A stretch of 64,000 nucleotides of DNA from Methylococcales bacterium (GTDB lineage Bacteria > Pseudomonadota > Gammaproteobacteria > Methylococcales > Methylomonadaceae): the NCBI GenBank assembly GCA_026398895.1, contig JAPLRZ010000045.1:85430-149429 (forward strand). The letters run 5' to 3'. Under the pieces are notes generated by a model, which did no database searches, was not told where the DNA came from, and saw only the letters and a program-made list of their open reading frames with translations. Both the position numbers and the translations under genes were made by a program. Below, piece after piece: positions 35,184-44,807 of the stretch. The stretch's first letter is position 1. Each line of letters begins with the position of its first letter.

Positions 35184-37273
35184 GTAACAATGCTGCTTCT
35201 ACTGCTTTATTTGACCCCACGATTGTGCGGCAAGCGGTGCTGGATGCGTTTTTAAAAATGACACCGCGCCAGCAATGGAAAAATCCCGTGATGTTTGTTG
35301 TCTATCTGGGCAGTTTGTTGACCACGGTTTTATGGTTGCAAGCTTTGAGCGGCAACAGCGAAGAACCTGCGTGGTTTATTCTAACAGTCACCCTGTGGCT
35401 GTGGTTTACAGTGTTGTTTGCCAATTTTGCCGAAGCCGTGGCAGAAGGACGTAGTAAAGCGCAAGCTGCGTTTTTACGCACCGCTAAACGGGATATTGTT
35501 GCCAAGAAATTGGATGAGCCGCGTTATGGTAGCCCATACACCGAAGTCTCAGGCGCGACTTTGCGTAAAGGTGACGTAGTATTAATCGAAGCGGGTGATT
35601 TTGTCATTGAAGGCGTGGCTTCAGTCGATGAAAGTGCAATTACAGGTGAAAGTGCGCCTGTGATTCGTGAATCGGGCGGTGATTTTAGTTCGGTGACAGG
35701 TGGCACACGGGTGTTATCGGACTGGCTGGTAGTACGCATTTGTGCAAATCCAGGTGAAACGTTTTTAGATCGTATGATTTCTATGGTAGAAGGCGCGAAA
35801 CGGCAAAAAACCCCGAATGAAATTGCACTAACTATTTTATTAGTTGCGTTGACCTTAGTTTTTTTGATGGCAACGGTGACCTTGTTACCGTTCTCGTTGT
35901 ATAGCGTAGAAACCGCAGGCACAGGTAAACCGATTAGTATCACCGTGTTAGTGGCTTTGCTGGTGTGTTTGATCCCGACCACCATCGGCGGTTTATTATC
36001 AGCGATTGGTGTCGCAGGTATTGGGCGCATGATGCAGAAAAATGTCATTGCCACTTCGGGGCGAGCTGTGGAAGCGGCGGGCGATGTCGATGTGTTGTTG
36101 TTGGATAAAACGGGAACTATCACGTTGGGCAATCGGCAAGCCGCGCTGTTTATTCCCGCTAAAGGGGTGAATGAAAAACAACTTGCCGATGCCGCACAAT
36201 TGGCTTCCTTAGCCGATGAAACCCCAGAAGGACGCAGTATCGTGGTATTAGCGAAACAAAAATTTGGCTTTCGTGAACGTGATGTGCAGTCTTTGGGTGC
36301 AACGTTTGTACATTTCAGCGCACAAACGCGTATGAGTGGCGTGAACCTGCCCTCACCCCAACCCTCTCCCGCAGGGAGAGGGAGTGATAGTGTTCGGCAA
36401 ATCCGCAAAGGTGCGGAAGATGCGATTCGTGGTTATGTGACTGAACAGGGCGGACATTTTCCCGAAGAATTACAAAAAAGCGTGATCGATGTGGCGCGGC
36501 GCGGCAGTACACCGTTATTAGTTGCCGAAGGTTCGCGAGTGTTAGGTGTAATTGAATTAAAAGACATCGTCAAAGGCGGCATAAAAGAACGCTTTATTGA
36601 ACTGCGACAAATGGGCATCAAGACCATTATGATTACGGGCGATAATCGTTTGACCGCCGCCGCGATTGCTGCCGAAGCGGGCGTAGATGACTTTTTAGCC
36701 GAAGCCACACCCGAAGCGAAATTAGCGTTGATTCGCCAACATCAAGCCGACGGGCGTTTAGTTGCCATGACGGGGGACGGTACGAATGACGCGCCAGCGT
36801 TAGCGCAAGCCGATGTTGCTGTTGCCATGAACAGCGGCACACAAGCGGCAAAAGAAGCAGGCAATATGGTGGATTTGGATTCCAATCCGACTAAATTGAT
36901 TGAGATTGTCGAAACGGGTAAACAAATGTTGATGACACGCGGGGCGTTGACGACGTTTAGTATTGCTAACGATATAGCCAAGTATTTTGCCATTATTCCA
37001 GCGGCATTTGCGACCACTTATCCAGCCTTGAATGTGTTGAACGTGATGGGCTTAGCAACCCCTGCGAGTGCAATTTTATCGGCGGTGATTTTTAACGCGC
37101 TCATCATCATTGCCTTGATTCCGTTAGCGTTAAAAGGTATTCGCTATAAACCTGTCGGTGCAGAAAAATTATTGCAAAACAATTTGCTGATTTACGGTGT
37201 CGGTGGGCTGATTGTGCCGTTTATTGGCATTAAGGCGATTGATTTACTGTTGACTGCTATAAATCTGGTGTAA
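35180..37273 (+). CDS. kdpB: Potassium-transporting ATPase subunit B (P-type ATPase), with a repeat-encoded insertion
   Basis: The 697-residue product is the ATP-hydrolysing subunit of Kdp. The phosphorylation site [13 protein letters not shown] is near residue 309. Other P-type motifs are [11 protein letters not shown] (actuator TGES), [31 protein letters not shown] and KTIMITGDN. In the nucleotide-binding domain the normal TRMSGV...RQIRKGA is interrupted by [16 protein letters not shown] near residues 390-405, encoded by a palindromic repeat at 36347-36390. The frame is preserved. It overlaps kdpA by 4 bases and is followed 11 bases later by kdpC. Confidence 0.96.
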   Translation: MSNNAASTALFDPTIVRQAVLDAFLKMTPRQQWKNPVMFVVYLGSLLTTVLWLQALSGNSEEPAWFILTVTLWLWFTVLFANFAEAVAEGRSKAQAAFLRTAKRDIVAKKLDEPRYGSPYTEVSGATLRKGDVVLIEAGDFVIEGVASVDESAITGESAPVIRESGGDFSSVTGGTRVLSDWLVVRICANPGETFLDRMISMVEGAKRQKTPNEIALTILLVALTLVFLMATVTLLPFSLYSVETAGTGKPISITVLVALLVCLIPTTIGGLLSAIGVAGIGRMMQKNVIATSGRAVEAAGDVDVLLLDKTGTITLGNRQAALFIPAKGVNEKQLADAAQLASLADETPEGRSIVVLAKQKFGFRERDVQSLGATFVHFSAQTRMSGVNLPSPQPSPAGRGSDSVRQIRKGAEDAIRGYVTEQGGHFPEELQKSVIDVARRGSTPLLVAEGSRVLGVIELKDIVKGGIKERFIELRQMGIKTIMITGDNRLTAAAIAAEAGVDDFLAEATPEAKLALIRQHQADGRLVAMTGDGTNDAPALAQADVAVAMNSGTQAAKEAGNMVDLDSNPTKLIEIVETGKQMLMTRGALTTFSIANDIAKYFAIIPAAFATTYPALNVLNVMGLATPASAILSAVIFNALIIIALIPLALKGIRYKPVGAEKLLQNNLLIYGVGGLIVPFIGIKAIDLLLTAINLV
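36347..36390. repeat. Palindromic repeat R9 inserted in the kdpB coding sequence
   Basis: The segment contains CCCTCACCCCAACCCTCTCCC followed by GCAGGGAGAGGG, forming a CCCTCTCCC/GGGAGAGGG hairpin. Repeats of this type are scattered in many proteobacterial genomes. Here it adds about a dozen residues ([12 protein letters not shown]) to KdpB without shifting the frame. Confidence 0.8.
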
Positions 37274-37284
37274 AGGAGCAAGTC

Positions 37285-37863
37285 ATGTTGAATTATTTTA
37301 AACCTGCTGTCTTATTGTTGCTGTTATTGACCCTGTTGACAGGTATTATTTATCCCTTGGTTGTCACTGCGTTTGCGCAATTATTTTATGCTGATAAAGC
37401 TAATGGTAGTTTAATTGTCGATATCAAAGGGCAAGCGGTTGGCTCAACGTTGATTGGACAATCGTTTACGCAAGCCAAGTATTTTTGGGGGCGGGCTTCG
37501 GCGACTTCGCCTTATCCATACAACGCTAGTGCGTCCAGTGGTTCTAATTTAGGACCTACCAATCCTGATTTAATCACTACCGTTAATACGCGAGTTAAAA
37601 CTTTGCAAGTGGCTGAATCAAGCAACAAAATCGCTGTACCTGTAGATTTAGTCACAGCCTCAGGCAGTGGACTTGATCCGCATATCAGCTTAGCGGCAGT
37701 AGATTACCAAATTAAACGGGTTGCTAAAGCGCGTAACATGGATGAAAACAAACTGCATGAGCTGGTCAATGCTCACACCGAAACGCGGCAGTGGTTTGTA
37801 TTCGGTGAACCTAGAATTAATGTATTACAGTTAAATCTGGCATTAGACCAAGCAACTCGCTAG
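37285..37863 (+). CDS. kdpC: Potassium-transporting ATPase subunit C
   Basis: The 192-residue product has one N-terminal membrane helix (VLLLLLLTLLTGIIYPLVVTAFAQ) and the conserved periplasmic part: GSTLIGQSFTQAKYFWGRASATSPYPYNA, SSGSNLGPTNPDL, VTASGSGLDPHISLAA and HTETRQWFVFGEPRINVLQLN. KdpC helps assemble and increase ATP affinity of the complex. Length is typical. AAAGGAGCAAGTC precedes the ATG. Confidence 0.96.
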   Translation: MLNYFKPAVLLLLLLTLLTGIIYPLVVTAFAQLFYADKANGSLIVDIKGQAVGSTLIGQSFTQAKYFWGRASATSPYPYNASASSGSNLGPTNPDLITTVNTRVKTLQVAESSNKIAVPVDLVTASGSGLDPHISLAAVDYQIKRVAKARNMDENKLHELVNAHTETRQWFVFGEPRINVLQLNLALDQATR

Positions 37864-37869
37864 TAATGG

Positions 37870-37898
37870 CTCATTCCCACGCGGCGCGTGGGAATGAG
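37870..37898. repeat. Perfect hairpin R8 after kdpC
   Basis: CTCATTCCCACGC and GCGTGGGAATGAG pair perfectly around a 3-base loop, 6 bases after kdpC. AAAAAC follows rather than a T run on the plus strand. It may stabilise kdpFABC mRNA and reduce read-through into kdpDE. Confidence 0.75.
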
Positions 37899-37933
37899 AA
37901 AAACATTCTTTCAATTTCATAGTGGATAACATA

Positions 37934-38254
37934 ATGCTTAACAATAAATTTTCGATTAAATACGCCTTAAAATTTAGCGGTAGCTTGTTAATATTTGCCC
38001 TTGTTTCTCAATACGTCTTTGCTAATAATCCATACCAGTTGCCACCTAGCAAGCTAAAAATGGAATCTTGTGAGCGTGAAGCGTTGTCATTACATTCGGG
38101 TACGGTTGAGCAAGAACGGGTGTTTAATAAACAAGACCATTTTGAAGTACGCTATGAGATACAGGCAAACGATGGTACGGAATGGGCTGTGTTGTGCGAT
38201 TTGGCAACAGGGAAAATCATAGGGGAACAAAAACTATTGGGTGATGGTAAATAA
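37934..38254 (+). CDS. Small exported protein between kdpC and kdpD
   Basis: The ATG at 37934 is preferred to an in-frame GTG at 37922. The 106-residue product has a signal peptide (KFSGSLLIFALVSQYVFA) and a mature part of about 75 residues: ESCEREALSLHSGTVEQERVF, then HFEVRYEIQANDGTEWAVLCDLATGKIIGEQ. The C-terminal half resembles a single PepSY-like domain with two cysteines. It ends 2 bases before kdpD, so it is likely co-transcribed. Known kdp operons do not usually contain this gene. A periplasmic sensor accessory role is speculative. Confidence 0.65.
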   Translation: MLNNKFSIKYALKFSGSLLIFALVSQYVFANNPYQLPPSKLKMESCEREALSLHSGTVEQERVFNKQDHFEVRYEIQANDGTEWAVLCDLATGKIIGEQKLLGDGK

Positions 38255-38256
38255 CC

Positions 38257-40980
38257 ATGAGCGATGACCGTCCAGACCCCGATCAATTACTGGCGCGTGT
38301 TGAACGCGATAATGCTAACGCTAAGCGCGGGAGGCTAAAGATTTTCTTCGGTGCGGCGGCGGGTGTCGGTAAAAGTTATGCGATGTTACTAGCGGCACGC
38401 GAACGTCGTGCGGAAAATATTGATGTGGTAGTGGGCTTAATCGAAACCCACGGGCGCAAAGAAACGCAAGCATTGCTGAAAGGTTTGGAAGTTTTACCCT
38501 CGCGTCAAATCAACTATAAAGGCACGATGCTACATGAGTTCGACATTGATGCTGCCTTGAAACGCCGACCTATGATTATGTTAGTCGATGAACTAGCACA
38601 CACCAACGCACCCAGTTCGCGTCACCCAAAACGTTGGCAAGATATACATGAATTATTAGATGCAGGGATTGATGTTTACACCGCGCTTAACGTTCAGCAT
38701 TTAGAAAGTCTTAACGATGATATAGGGCAAATTTCGGGCATACGGGTTTGGGAAACCGTGCCAGACACGGTTTTTGAAGATGCTGATGAAATTGAGCTGG
38801 TGGATTTACCACCCGATGAATTATTACTGCGCCTTAAAGAAGGCAAGGTTTATTTGCCTCAACAAGCCCAACAAGCAATACATAATTTTTTTCGCAAAGG
38901 CAATTTGATTGCCTTGCGTGAACTGGCACTACGGCAAACAGCTAACCGTGTCGATGCGCAAATGCTCACTTACCGTGAAGACCATGCCATCCGCGATGTT
39001 TGGCAAGTCAATGAGCGGATTTTGGTGTGTATCGGTGTCAACCCACTCGCTGAGCGATTGGTACGCGCAGGTAAACGGCTGGCAGTCAGTTTGCGTGCTA
39101 AATGGCTGGTGGTGTATGTGGAAACGCCACAATTACAACGGCTACCCGCAGAAAAACGTGATGGTGTGTTACGCATTTTGCGCTTGGCAGAACAATTAGG
39201 TGCGGAAACAGTCACCCTCAGTGCGCCTGATATGGGTGAAGCCATTATTGAGTTTTGCAGTGAACGCAACATCAATAAACTGGTAGTAGGTAAACCAAGT
39301 CGGCGTGGCTGGAAACGCTGGTTATTAGGCTCGGTGGTGGATGAGTTAATCACTCATGCCCATAACGTCAATATTTATCTGTTGGGGAGTCGAAAAGATT
39401 CCGATAGTGCTGAAATCAATTTGTTTCGCAAAAGCCCCTTACCTGGTTTGCGACAACGCTCAGCAAGAAAGAAAGGCTATTATTCGGGTTATGGCTGGGC
39501 GGTGTTAATTACGCTGTTTAGCGTGTTAATTGCGCATTTTATGGTAGGGAGTCTGGAACTTGCCAATGTTGTCATGATTTTTTTATTAGGCGTAGTTTTT
39601 ATTGCTACCCGCTTTGGGCGAGGGCCATCGGTGTTAGCATCAGTATTAGGTGTTGGCATTTTTGATTTTCTATTTGTACCGCCATTTTATAGTTTTTCAG
39701 TGGCAGGCAGTCAATATTTAATCACCTTACTGACCATGCTGGTGGTGGGAATTGTCATCAGCAACTTAATGATTAATGTGCGCTCGCAAGCCAAAGTCGC
39801 TTCACATCGGGAACGCCGCGCCGCTGTGTTGTATGCCATGAGCAAGGAATTATCCTTGAGCCAGACCGAAGAAGACATCGTGCGCACAGCAGTACGGCAT
39901 TTGCACTCTGAGTTTAGCAGTCGCAATGTCATTCTGTTTCCAGACAGCAATGGGCGTGTGTTGTATCCCAAGCAAAAAAGTATCCCTGAATCCTTGCATG
40001 GTGCGGATTTGAGTGTGGCACAATGGGTATTCGATCATAATGAAATGGCAGGACAGGGAACAAATACCTTATCGGGTAACGAAGCCATTTATTTTCCCAT
40101 TTGCAACGAAGACAAAGTATTAGGCGTGTTGGCATTACTGCCTGTTAATTTGCGCCGTGTGTTTTTGCCCGAACAGCAAAAATTGCTGGAAACTTTTTTG
40201 CGTCAAATCGGACAAGCAGTGGCGCGAATTCGCCTTGCCGAACAGGCTAAAATGACCCAAATGCAAGTAGAAACTGAATGTCTGCGTAATTCTTTACTCA
40301 GTGCTATTTCCCACGATTTACGCACCCCATTGGCAACCATTATTGGTTCAGCCAGCACTTTATTAGAGGGCGAAGGGCGATTACAAACGCAAGACAAACT
40401 CGATTTAAGCCTCGTCATTATCGATGAAGCGGAACGGATGTCTAATTTAATCAACAATATATTAGACATGGCGCGACTGGATGCAGGCGTGGTTGAACTT
40501 AATAAACAATGGCATCCTGTAGAAGAGATTATCGGCACAGTGTTGACGCGCTTACAAAAACATTTGCTGGATCGCACTGTTAAAGTCAAACTACCCGCAG
40601 GTATCCCTATGATATTTGTCGATGCCGTGATGATTGAGCAAGTGCTGATTAATCTGTTAGAAAACGCCATACGCTACACCCCAGAAGGCAGTGATTTAGA
40701 GATTACGGTTGATATGACAGAAACGGCAGTGGAAATTAAGGTTGCCGATCACGGCGCGGGTATTCCCAAAGGACGGGAAGACAGTTTATTTGAAAAGTTT
40801 TATCAAGCCCGTCATGAAGCAGCACAAAGTGGCGTTGGGCTGGGGCTGGCAATTTGTAGGGCTATTATCGAAGCCCACGGTGGTAAAATTTACGCACAAA
40901 ACAGACTAGGCGGCGGCGCGGAGTTTACCTTTATCCTGCCTATCGATCAATCGCCGCCTATTATGGAACTGGAAGAATAA
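38257..40980 (+). CDS. kdpD: Osmosensitive K+ channel sensor histidine kinase KdpD
   Basis: The 907-residue product has the full KdpD order. An N-terminal KdpD domain has Walker A GAAAGVGKSYAM (residues 31-42) and VDELAHTNAPSSRHPKRWQD. A Usp domain follows (NINKLVVGKPSRRGWKRWLLGS). Four closely spaced membrane helices lie around residues 407-510, then a GAF-like domain. The phosphoacceptor is in AISHDLRTPLATIIGSAS and the ATPase in NLLENAIRYTP, KVADHGAGIP and SGVGLGLAICRAIIEAHGG. It senses low K+ and phosphorylates KdpE. Confidence 0.96.
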   Translation: MSDDRPDPDQLLARVERDNANAKRGRLKIFFGAAAGVGKSYAMLLAARERRAENIDVVVGLIETHGRKETQALLKGLEVLPSRQINYKGTMLHEFDIDAALKRRPMIMLVDELAHTNAPSSRHPKRWQDIHELLDAGIDVYTALNVQHLESLNDDIGQISGIRVWETVPDTVFEDADEIELVDLPPDELLLRLKEGKVYLPQQAQQAIHNFFRKGNLIALRELALRQTANRVDAQMLTYREDHAIRDVWQVNERILVCIGVNPLAERLVRAGKRLAVSLRAKWLVVYVETPQLQRLPAEKRDGVLRILRLAEQLGAETVTLSAPDMGEAIIEFCSERNINKLVVGKPSRRGWKRWLLGSVVDELITHAHNVNIYLLGSRKDSDSAEINLFRKSPLPGLRQRSARKKGYYSGYGWAVLITLFSVLIAHFMVGSLELANVVMIFLLGVVFIATRFGRGPSVLASVLGVGIFDFLFVPPFYSFSVAGSQYLITLLTMLVVGIVISNLMINVRSQAKVASHRERRAAVLYAMSKELSLSQTEEDIVRTAVRHLHSEFSSRNVILFPDSNGRVLYPKQKSIPESLHGADLSVAQWVFDHNEMAGQGTNTLSGNEAIYFPICNEDKVLGVLALLPVNLRRVFLPEQQKLLETFLRQIGQAVARIRLAEQAKMTQMQVETECLRNSLLSAISHDLRTPLATIIGSASTLLEGEGRLQTQDKLDLSLVIIDEAERMSNLINNILDMARLDAGVVELNKQWHPVEEIIGTVLTRLQKHLLDRTVKVKLPAGIPMIFVDAVMIEQVLINLLENAIRYTPEGSDLEITVDMTETAVEIKVADHGAGIPKGREDSLFEKFYQARHEAAQSGVGLGLAICRAIIEAHGGKIYAQNRLGGGAEFTFILPIDQSPPIMELEE

Positions 40981-40987
40981 AAGATGA

Positions 40988-41734
40988 ATGACTGCCAGTC
41001 ATAAAGATAACGGATTTAATACACTACCGAATAAGGCAATGACTAAAACCAATCCTGTGATTATTGTCATCGAAGACGATCCGCCCATTCGCCGTTTTCT
41101 GCGTACGGGATTGAGTACACAGGGCTTTATCGTATTTGAAGCGGAGACAGGTAAACAAGGCATTATTGAAACGGGGGTGCGCAAACCCGATTTAGTCATA
41201 CTCGATTTGGGATTACCAGACATCGATGGCGTTGAAGTCATTAAAGCCATTCGTGAATGGTCAGCAATCCCCATTTTAATTCTGTCTGCGCGTAGCGGCG
41301 AGCAGCACAAAATTGATGCACTGGATGCAGGGGCGGATGACTATTTAACCAAACCATTTGGTTTTGGTGAATTATTAGCGCGAATACGAGTCGCGTTACG
41401 CCACGCTAATAGATCATTGGATTTTATGCAATCCGATGTCTTTGTTACTGCCAATTTAACAGTCGATTTACAAAATAGACGAGTGAGCATCGATGATCAG
41501 GATATTCATCTCACTCCAATTCAATACCGACTGTTGGCAATACTGGTTAAAAATGCAGGTAAAGTGCTAACCCATCAGCAAATTCTTAAAGAAGTATGGG
41601 GACCGTCTTATCAGGAAAATGCTCATTATTTACGGATTTATATGAGCCAGTTACGGCAAAAACTGGAAGTTGATCCTACTCAGCCTAAGTTCCTATTGAC
41701 CGAATCAGGTGTGGGTTATAGGTTAAAGATTTGA
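40988..41734 (+). CDS. kdpE: KDP operon response regulator KdpE
   Basis: The 248-residue product is an OmpR-class regulator. The receiver has VIIVIEDDPPIRRFL, the phosphorylated aspartate in LVILDLGLPDIDGVE, LSARSGEQHKIDALDAGADDYLTKPF and a conserved KP pair. The winged helix ends with HYLRIYMSQLRQKLEVDPTQPKFLLTESGVGYRL. The start may instead be the ATG at 41039, closer to the receiver; the region before it is unconserved. The last 19 bases overlap the convergent phosphopantetheinyl transferase gene. Confidence 0.95.
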   Translation: MTASHKDNGFNTLPNKAMTKTNPVIIVIEDDPPIRRFLRTGLSTQGFIVFEAETGKQGIIETGVRKPDLVILDLGLPDIDGVEVIKAIREWSAIPILILSARSGEQHKIDALDAGADDYLTKPFGFGELLARIRVALRHANRSLDFMQSDVFVTANLTVDLQNRRVSIDDQDIHLTPIQYRLLAILVKNAGKVLTHQQILKEVWGPSYQENAHYLRIYMSQLRQKLEVDPTQPKFLLTESGVGYRLKI

Positions 41735-42414
41735 AAATCACCCTTGATATTAACCGCTGCAATCGCTTTATCTGCTACCAGTGCGGCGCGTAAATCTTGT
41801 CCTACGTCTATGTCTCGACTATGCCAATCACTGGCTAAACCACATCTAGTGGGGACGGCTAAAAATTGTTGTGGATAGACTGGATTGATAACACACTCAC
41901 TCAAGCCTAAAGAAATACCTAAACCTGTGGCTTTAACAAAGGCTTCCTTACGCGTCCAAAACTGGTAAAATTCCCGCATTTTCTGGTCTTCGGGTAATTG
42001 TTGCCAATAAGCGGCTTCTTCTGCACTAAAACATTTTTGAACTAAGTCGGCTAGACTCGACCGTTGTTTGCAGTGTTCAATATCAACACCCAATCGGCAG
42101 TTTTTAGCCACTGCTACCGCTATATGGTCATCACTATGGGATAGATTAAAGGCTATCTCAGGATAATCGGCGAAATAGGGCTTACCTAAGTCAGTTTTTT
42201 GAATATTGATACGGGCGGCTGATTGCGGTACATAGTGTGCGAGTATGGTTCGTAATTGACCATGCGCCGCTACATATCGCTGATGCAGTAAGTTATTACT
42301 AAATTTTTCTGCCTGAGTTTTTTCGCTCAGATCGAGAACACGCCAATAGTGTTCATAGTGCGCGTTCTCGGTATCGAGTAGGCTAGTCCAAAAATCGATG
42401 GTGATGGCGGACAA
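41716..42414 (-). CDS. 4'-phosphopantetheinyl transferase (Sfp/AcpT superfamily)
   Basis: The 232-residue product activates carrier proteins by adding phosphopantetheine from CoA. Motifs are GKPYFADYPEIAFNLSHSDDHIAVAVA, LGVDIEHCKQR (Mg2+ binding) and FYQFWTRKEAFVKATGLG. It could serve the acyl carrier protein encoded in this window or a carrier domain elsewhere. Convergent with kdpE, with a 19-base overlap of coding ends. It lies 5 bases downstream of the NnrS gene and is probably co-transcribed with it. Confidence 0.92.
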   Translation of the reverse strand: MSAITIDFWTSLLDTENAHYEHYWRVLDLSEKTQAEKFSNNLLHQRYVAAHGQLRTILAHYVPQSAARINIQKTDLGKPYFADYPEIAFNLSHSDDHIAVAVAKNCRLGVDIEHCKQRSSLADLVQKCFSAEEAAYWQQLPEDQKMREFYQFWTRKEAFVKATGLGISLGLSECVINPVYPQQFLAVPTRCGLASDWHSRDIDVGQDLRAALVADKAIAAVNIKGDFQIFNL

Positions 42415-42419
42415 TTTTA

Positions 42420-43595
42420 TTAGCCCTCTTGTCCATCAACTCTGGAGCTAGTCAAAATAGGCGCGTAAACAAAGACAAACAAGGCAAACGCCGCAAGCCA
42501 AGATAGAGTAGCAAGATACATAAAACCGTTGTACCAAGCAGGTAACGCGATAGGCAGTAATACCCGAAATAACGCCGCTATGTTAAGTAGCACAAAGGCA
42601 AGTGCGATAGCATTGGAGGCTTTAAGTATGCGCCCTGTATGCCCAAGCGAAACACGCGCCATCATCCCTAAGGTCAATACGCCGATACCGCCTAAAGTAA
42701 ATGCGTGCAAGGCTAATGTGGGTGAGATCAACGCGTAAGCTGACAATGCGGTGAACAGAAAGCCCACAATAATCCAGCCGTAACCGACATATAGCACCCA
42801 CAATAACGGCACATACCAGATTTTCCCCACATACCAACAGGCAATTCTGGCGATATTAGCAGCACTGGCAAGTAATGCAACTAAGGCTAATAGCGTTCCT
42901 GAACTGTGAAACAGTTGTAAGACAAACACCAGCGCAGCAAAGCCAATCGATAAATAATCCAACAGCGGTTTTTTGATGATTAACACCCCTGTTAAGCCGC
43001 GTTCGGTGAAAAAAGGAAACACGCGCCCTGCAATCACCAGTATCAATAAAATAATGGTTGCAATCACCAGTTGTAAACCAGTCGCCGCACTGTCTGCTAA
43101 CAAGCCTAATTTATCGGCATGAATCAAGCCGTTACCCACTGCTAAAACCAATAAAATAGCGATGAAAATTAAATTACGATAATTTTTGGTTTGTAGAATT
43201 GGCTGACTGACTTGATAGGCAAGTACGGGTAAAAAAGCAAAATCGATCAAGGCGATTAAACCATCAGGCAATAAGCCCGCATAAAATGGCACGATGCGCC
43301 CATACACCCACAATAAACACAGCCCCGCGAGTTTATCGCCTGTCGCAGTCGCTTGCCCTGTCCAGTTTTTAACGGCTGTTAATAAAAATCCCGCCATTAC
43401 TGCAACCGCGTAACCCAATAACATTTCATGAGCGTGCCATTCATTGGGCGCAAAATAATTAGTCAGCGTCAACGTGCCTTTAAAAAGACCGTTCCACACT
43501 ATGATGAGCAGTAATGCGGACAAACCAGCTAGAGCAAAAAAAGCCCTAAATCCTAAATTAAACAGTGGAGTATCAAAGATTTTTTGTGTTTTCAT
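42420..43595 (-). CDS. nnrS: NnrS family protein
   Basis: The 391-residue product is a polytopic membrane protein with about 12 helices. It shows family landmarks FNLGFRAFFALAGLSALLLIIVW, YFAPNEWHAHEMLLGYAVAVMAGFLLTAVKNWTG, GRVFPFFTERGL, HAFTLGGIGVLTLGMMARVSLGHTGR. NnrS proteins bind haem and copper and are linked to relief of nitric-oxide stress. The start overlaps the end of the DUF455 gene by 4 bases, so the two are co-translated. Confidence 0.93.
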   Translation of the reverse strand: MKTQKIFDTPLFNLGFRAFFALAGLSALLLIIVWNGLFKGTLTLTNYFAPNEWHAHEMLLGYAVAVMAGFLLTAVKNWTGQATATGDKLAGLCLLWVYGRIVPFYAGLLPDGLIALIDFAFLPVLAYQVSQPILQTKNYRNLIFIAILLVLAVGNGLIHADKLGLLADSAATGLQLVIATIILLILVIAGRVFPFFTERGLTGVLIIKKPLLDYLSIGFAALVFVLQLFHSSGTLLALVALLASAANIARIACWYVGKIWYVPLLWVLYVGYGWIIVGFLFTALSAYALISPTLALHAFTLGGIGVLTLGMMARVSLGHTGRILKASNAIALAFVLLNIAALFRVLLPIALPAWYNGFMYLATLSWLAAFALFVFVYAPILTSSRVDGQEG

Positions 43596-44392
43596 GGGTA
43601 TGTTTCTAGCCAGTCTAGTTCAGCATTTGAGAATCCCGCAATTATACGCATTTCTCTATTAAAAGGGCCTTTTGGCTTACCTCCAACATAATATTGGCTA
43701 ATCAATTGTTGATATTTAGCCTCTGGTTCAAAGCCTTGTTGCTGACAAACAGTCTTAAACCAATAAGAACCGCGTTCTACATGACCGACTTCATCGGTAA
43801 GTATGCGGGTTAATAAGGTAACGCTGGCTTCATCACCGACACTGTTGAATTTTTCAATCAACGCGGGAGTCACATCTAAACCTCGCGCTTCCATACAGCG
43901 AGGAATCAACGCTAAGCGTGCCAATAAATCATGCGCTGTTTCTCTGGCATGATCCCACAAACCGCCATGCGCGGGTAAGTCTCCGTAATTACTGTCCATC
44001 GTTTGTAAATGGCTACGGATTAATTCAAAATGCTGTGCCTCTTCATCAGCAACCCGCAACCAATCCTGATAGAATGCCTCAGGCATTCCACGAAACCGAT
44101 AAACAATATCCCACGCCAAATAAATAGCGATAAATTCAACGTGAGCAATTGCATGAAAAAAAGCCACAATACCCTCAGGCGTAGTCAATTTACGTTTAGG
44201 CATAGCACGCGGGGCTAACAATACAGGTTTATCGGGAAAACGTACCGTAGCAATCTCCAGCACGGGGACATCTTCACTAAAACTTAAGGTATTATCGGCT
44301 AATAGTTGCCACGCATGATGCGTCAACGCCAATTTTTCATCGATAGCGGTGTCATGCAAACAAGCGGCAGCACACACAAATATATTTTTCAT
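43592..44392 (-). CDS. DUF455 family ferritin-like protein
   Basis: The 266-residue product has a ferritin-like helical bundle with metal-ligand candidates: FFHAIAHVEFIAIYLAWDIVYRF, LRVADEEAQHFELIRSHL and RILTDEVGHVERGSYWF (ExxH pairs). GDLPAHGGLWDHARETAHDLLARLALIPRCMEARGLD is the DUF455 signature. The family includes di-iron proteins whose substrates are mostly unknown. It is followed by nnrS with a 4-base overlap. Confidence 0.9.
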   Translation of the reverse strand: MKNIFVCAAACLHDTAIDEKLALTHHAWQLLADNTLSFSEDVPVLEIATVRFPDKPVLLAPRAMPKRKLTTPEGIVAFFHAIAHVEFIAIYLAWDIVYRFRGMPEAFYQDWLRVADEEAQHFELIRSHLQTMDSNYGDLPAHGGLWDHARETAHDLLARLALIPRCMEARGLDVTPALIEKFNSVGDEASVTLLTRILTDEVGHVERGSYWFKTVCQQQGFEPEAKYQQLISQYYVGGKPKGPFNREMRIIAGFSNAELDWLETYP

Positions 44393-44407
44393 TACAGGTT
44401 TATAGGC

Positions 44408-44767
44408 ATGGTTAGAGTGTTAGATTTTTTAGGTTTAGTGTTTTATTGCACGTTAATTTATTGGCTGTCCGATCAAGAGACTTTGCCAACGCCACATTTG
44501 TTTGAAAATCAGGATAAAGTGATTCACTTCGGCGCGTATTTTGTCATGGGGCTGTTCGCATGGCGTAGTGTTAAACACCTAATTAGTATGCCTATTATAC
44601 TAGCTTTGCTCAGTATCGTTTTTTGCAGTTTATACGGCGCATCCGATGAATGGCATCAATCCTTTGTAGTAGGGCGTGTTTCTGATGTGATTGATTGGTT
44701 AGCCGATACCAGTGGTGCGATTGCTGGTGTTTTTTTACTGCATAAACTACCAAAACAGCAGGGCTAG
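44408..44767 (+). CDS. VanZ-like family membrane protein
   Basis: The ATG at 44408 starts the conserved part; upstream in-frame ATGs lie inside the divergent DUF455 gene. The 119-residue product has an N-terminal helix (VLDFLGLVFYCTLIYWLSD), the loop QDKVIHFGAYFVMGLFAWRS, a second helix pair and the signature YGASDEWHQSFVVGRVSDVIDWLADTSGAIAG. VanZ-like proteins are small membrane proteins of unclear role; teicoplanin resistance is known only for the founding member. Confidence 0.85.
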   Translation: MVRVLDFLGLVFYCTLIYWLSDQETLPTPHLFENQDKVIHFGAYFVMGLFAWRSVKHLISMPIILALLSIVFCSLYGASDEWHQSFVVGRVSDVIDWLADTSGAIAGVFLLHKLPKQQG

Positions 44768-44773
44768 GAGTTT

Positions 44774-44807
44774 GGAGTGCAAGCTTTGCTTGCAAAGCCT
44801 GACCTCC
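44774..44807. repeat. Palindromic repeat R5, copy c (short form)
   Basis: GGAGTGCAAGCTTTGCTTGC followed by AAAGCCTGACCTCC, a recombined half of the R5 element. It begins 6 bases after the VanZ gene stop. Confidence 0.7.

Noticed and set aside
35524..36408. 294-codon minus-strand ORF over kdpB
   Set aside because: Antisense shadow of kdpB; the plus strand carries all P-type ATPase motifs.
37870..37898. Intrinsic terminator after kdpC
   Set aside because: The hairpin is perfect, but an A run rather than a T run follows on the plus strand, so it is listed as a repeat, not a terminator.
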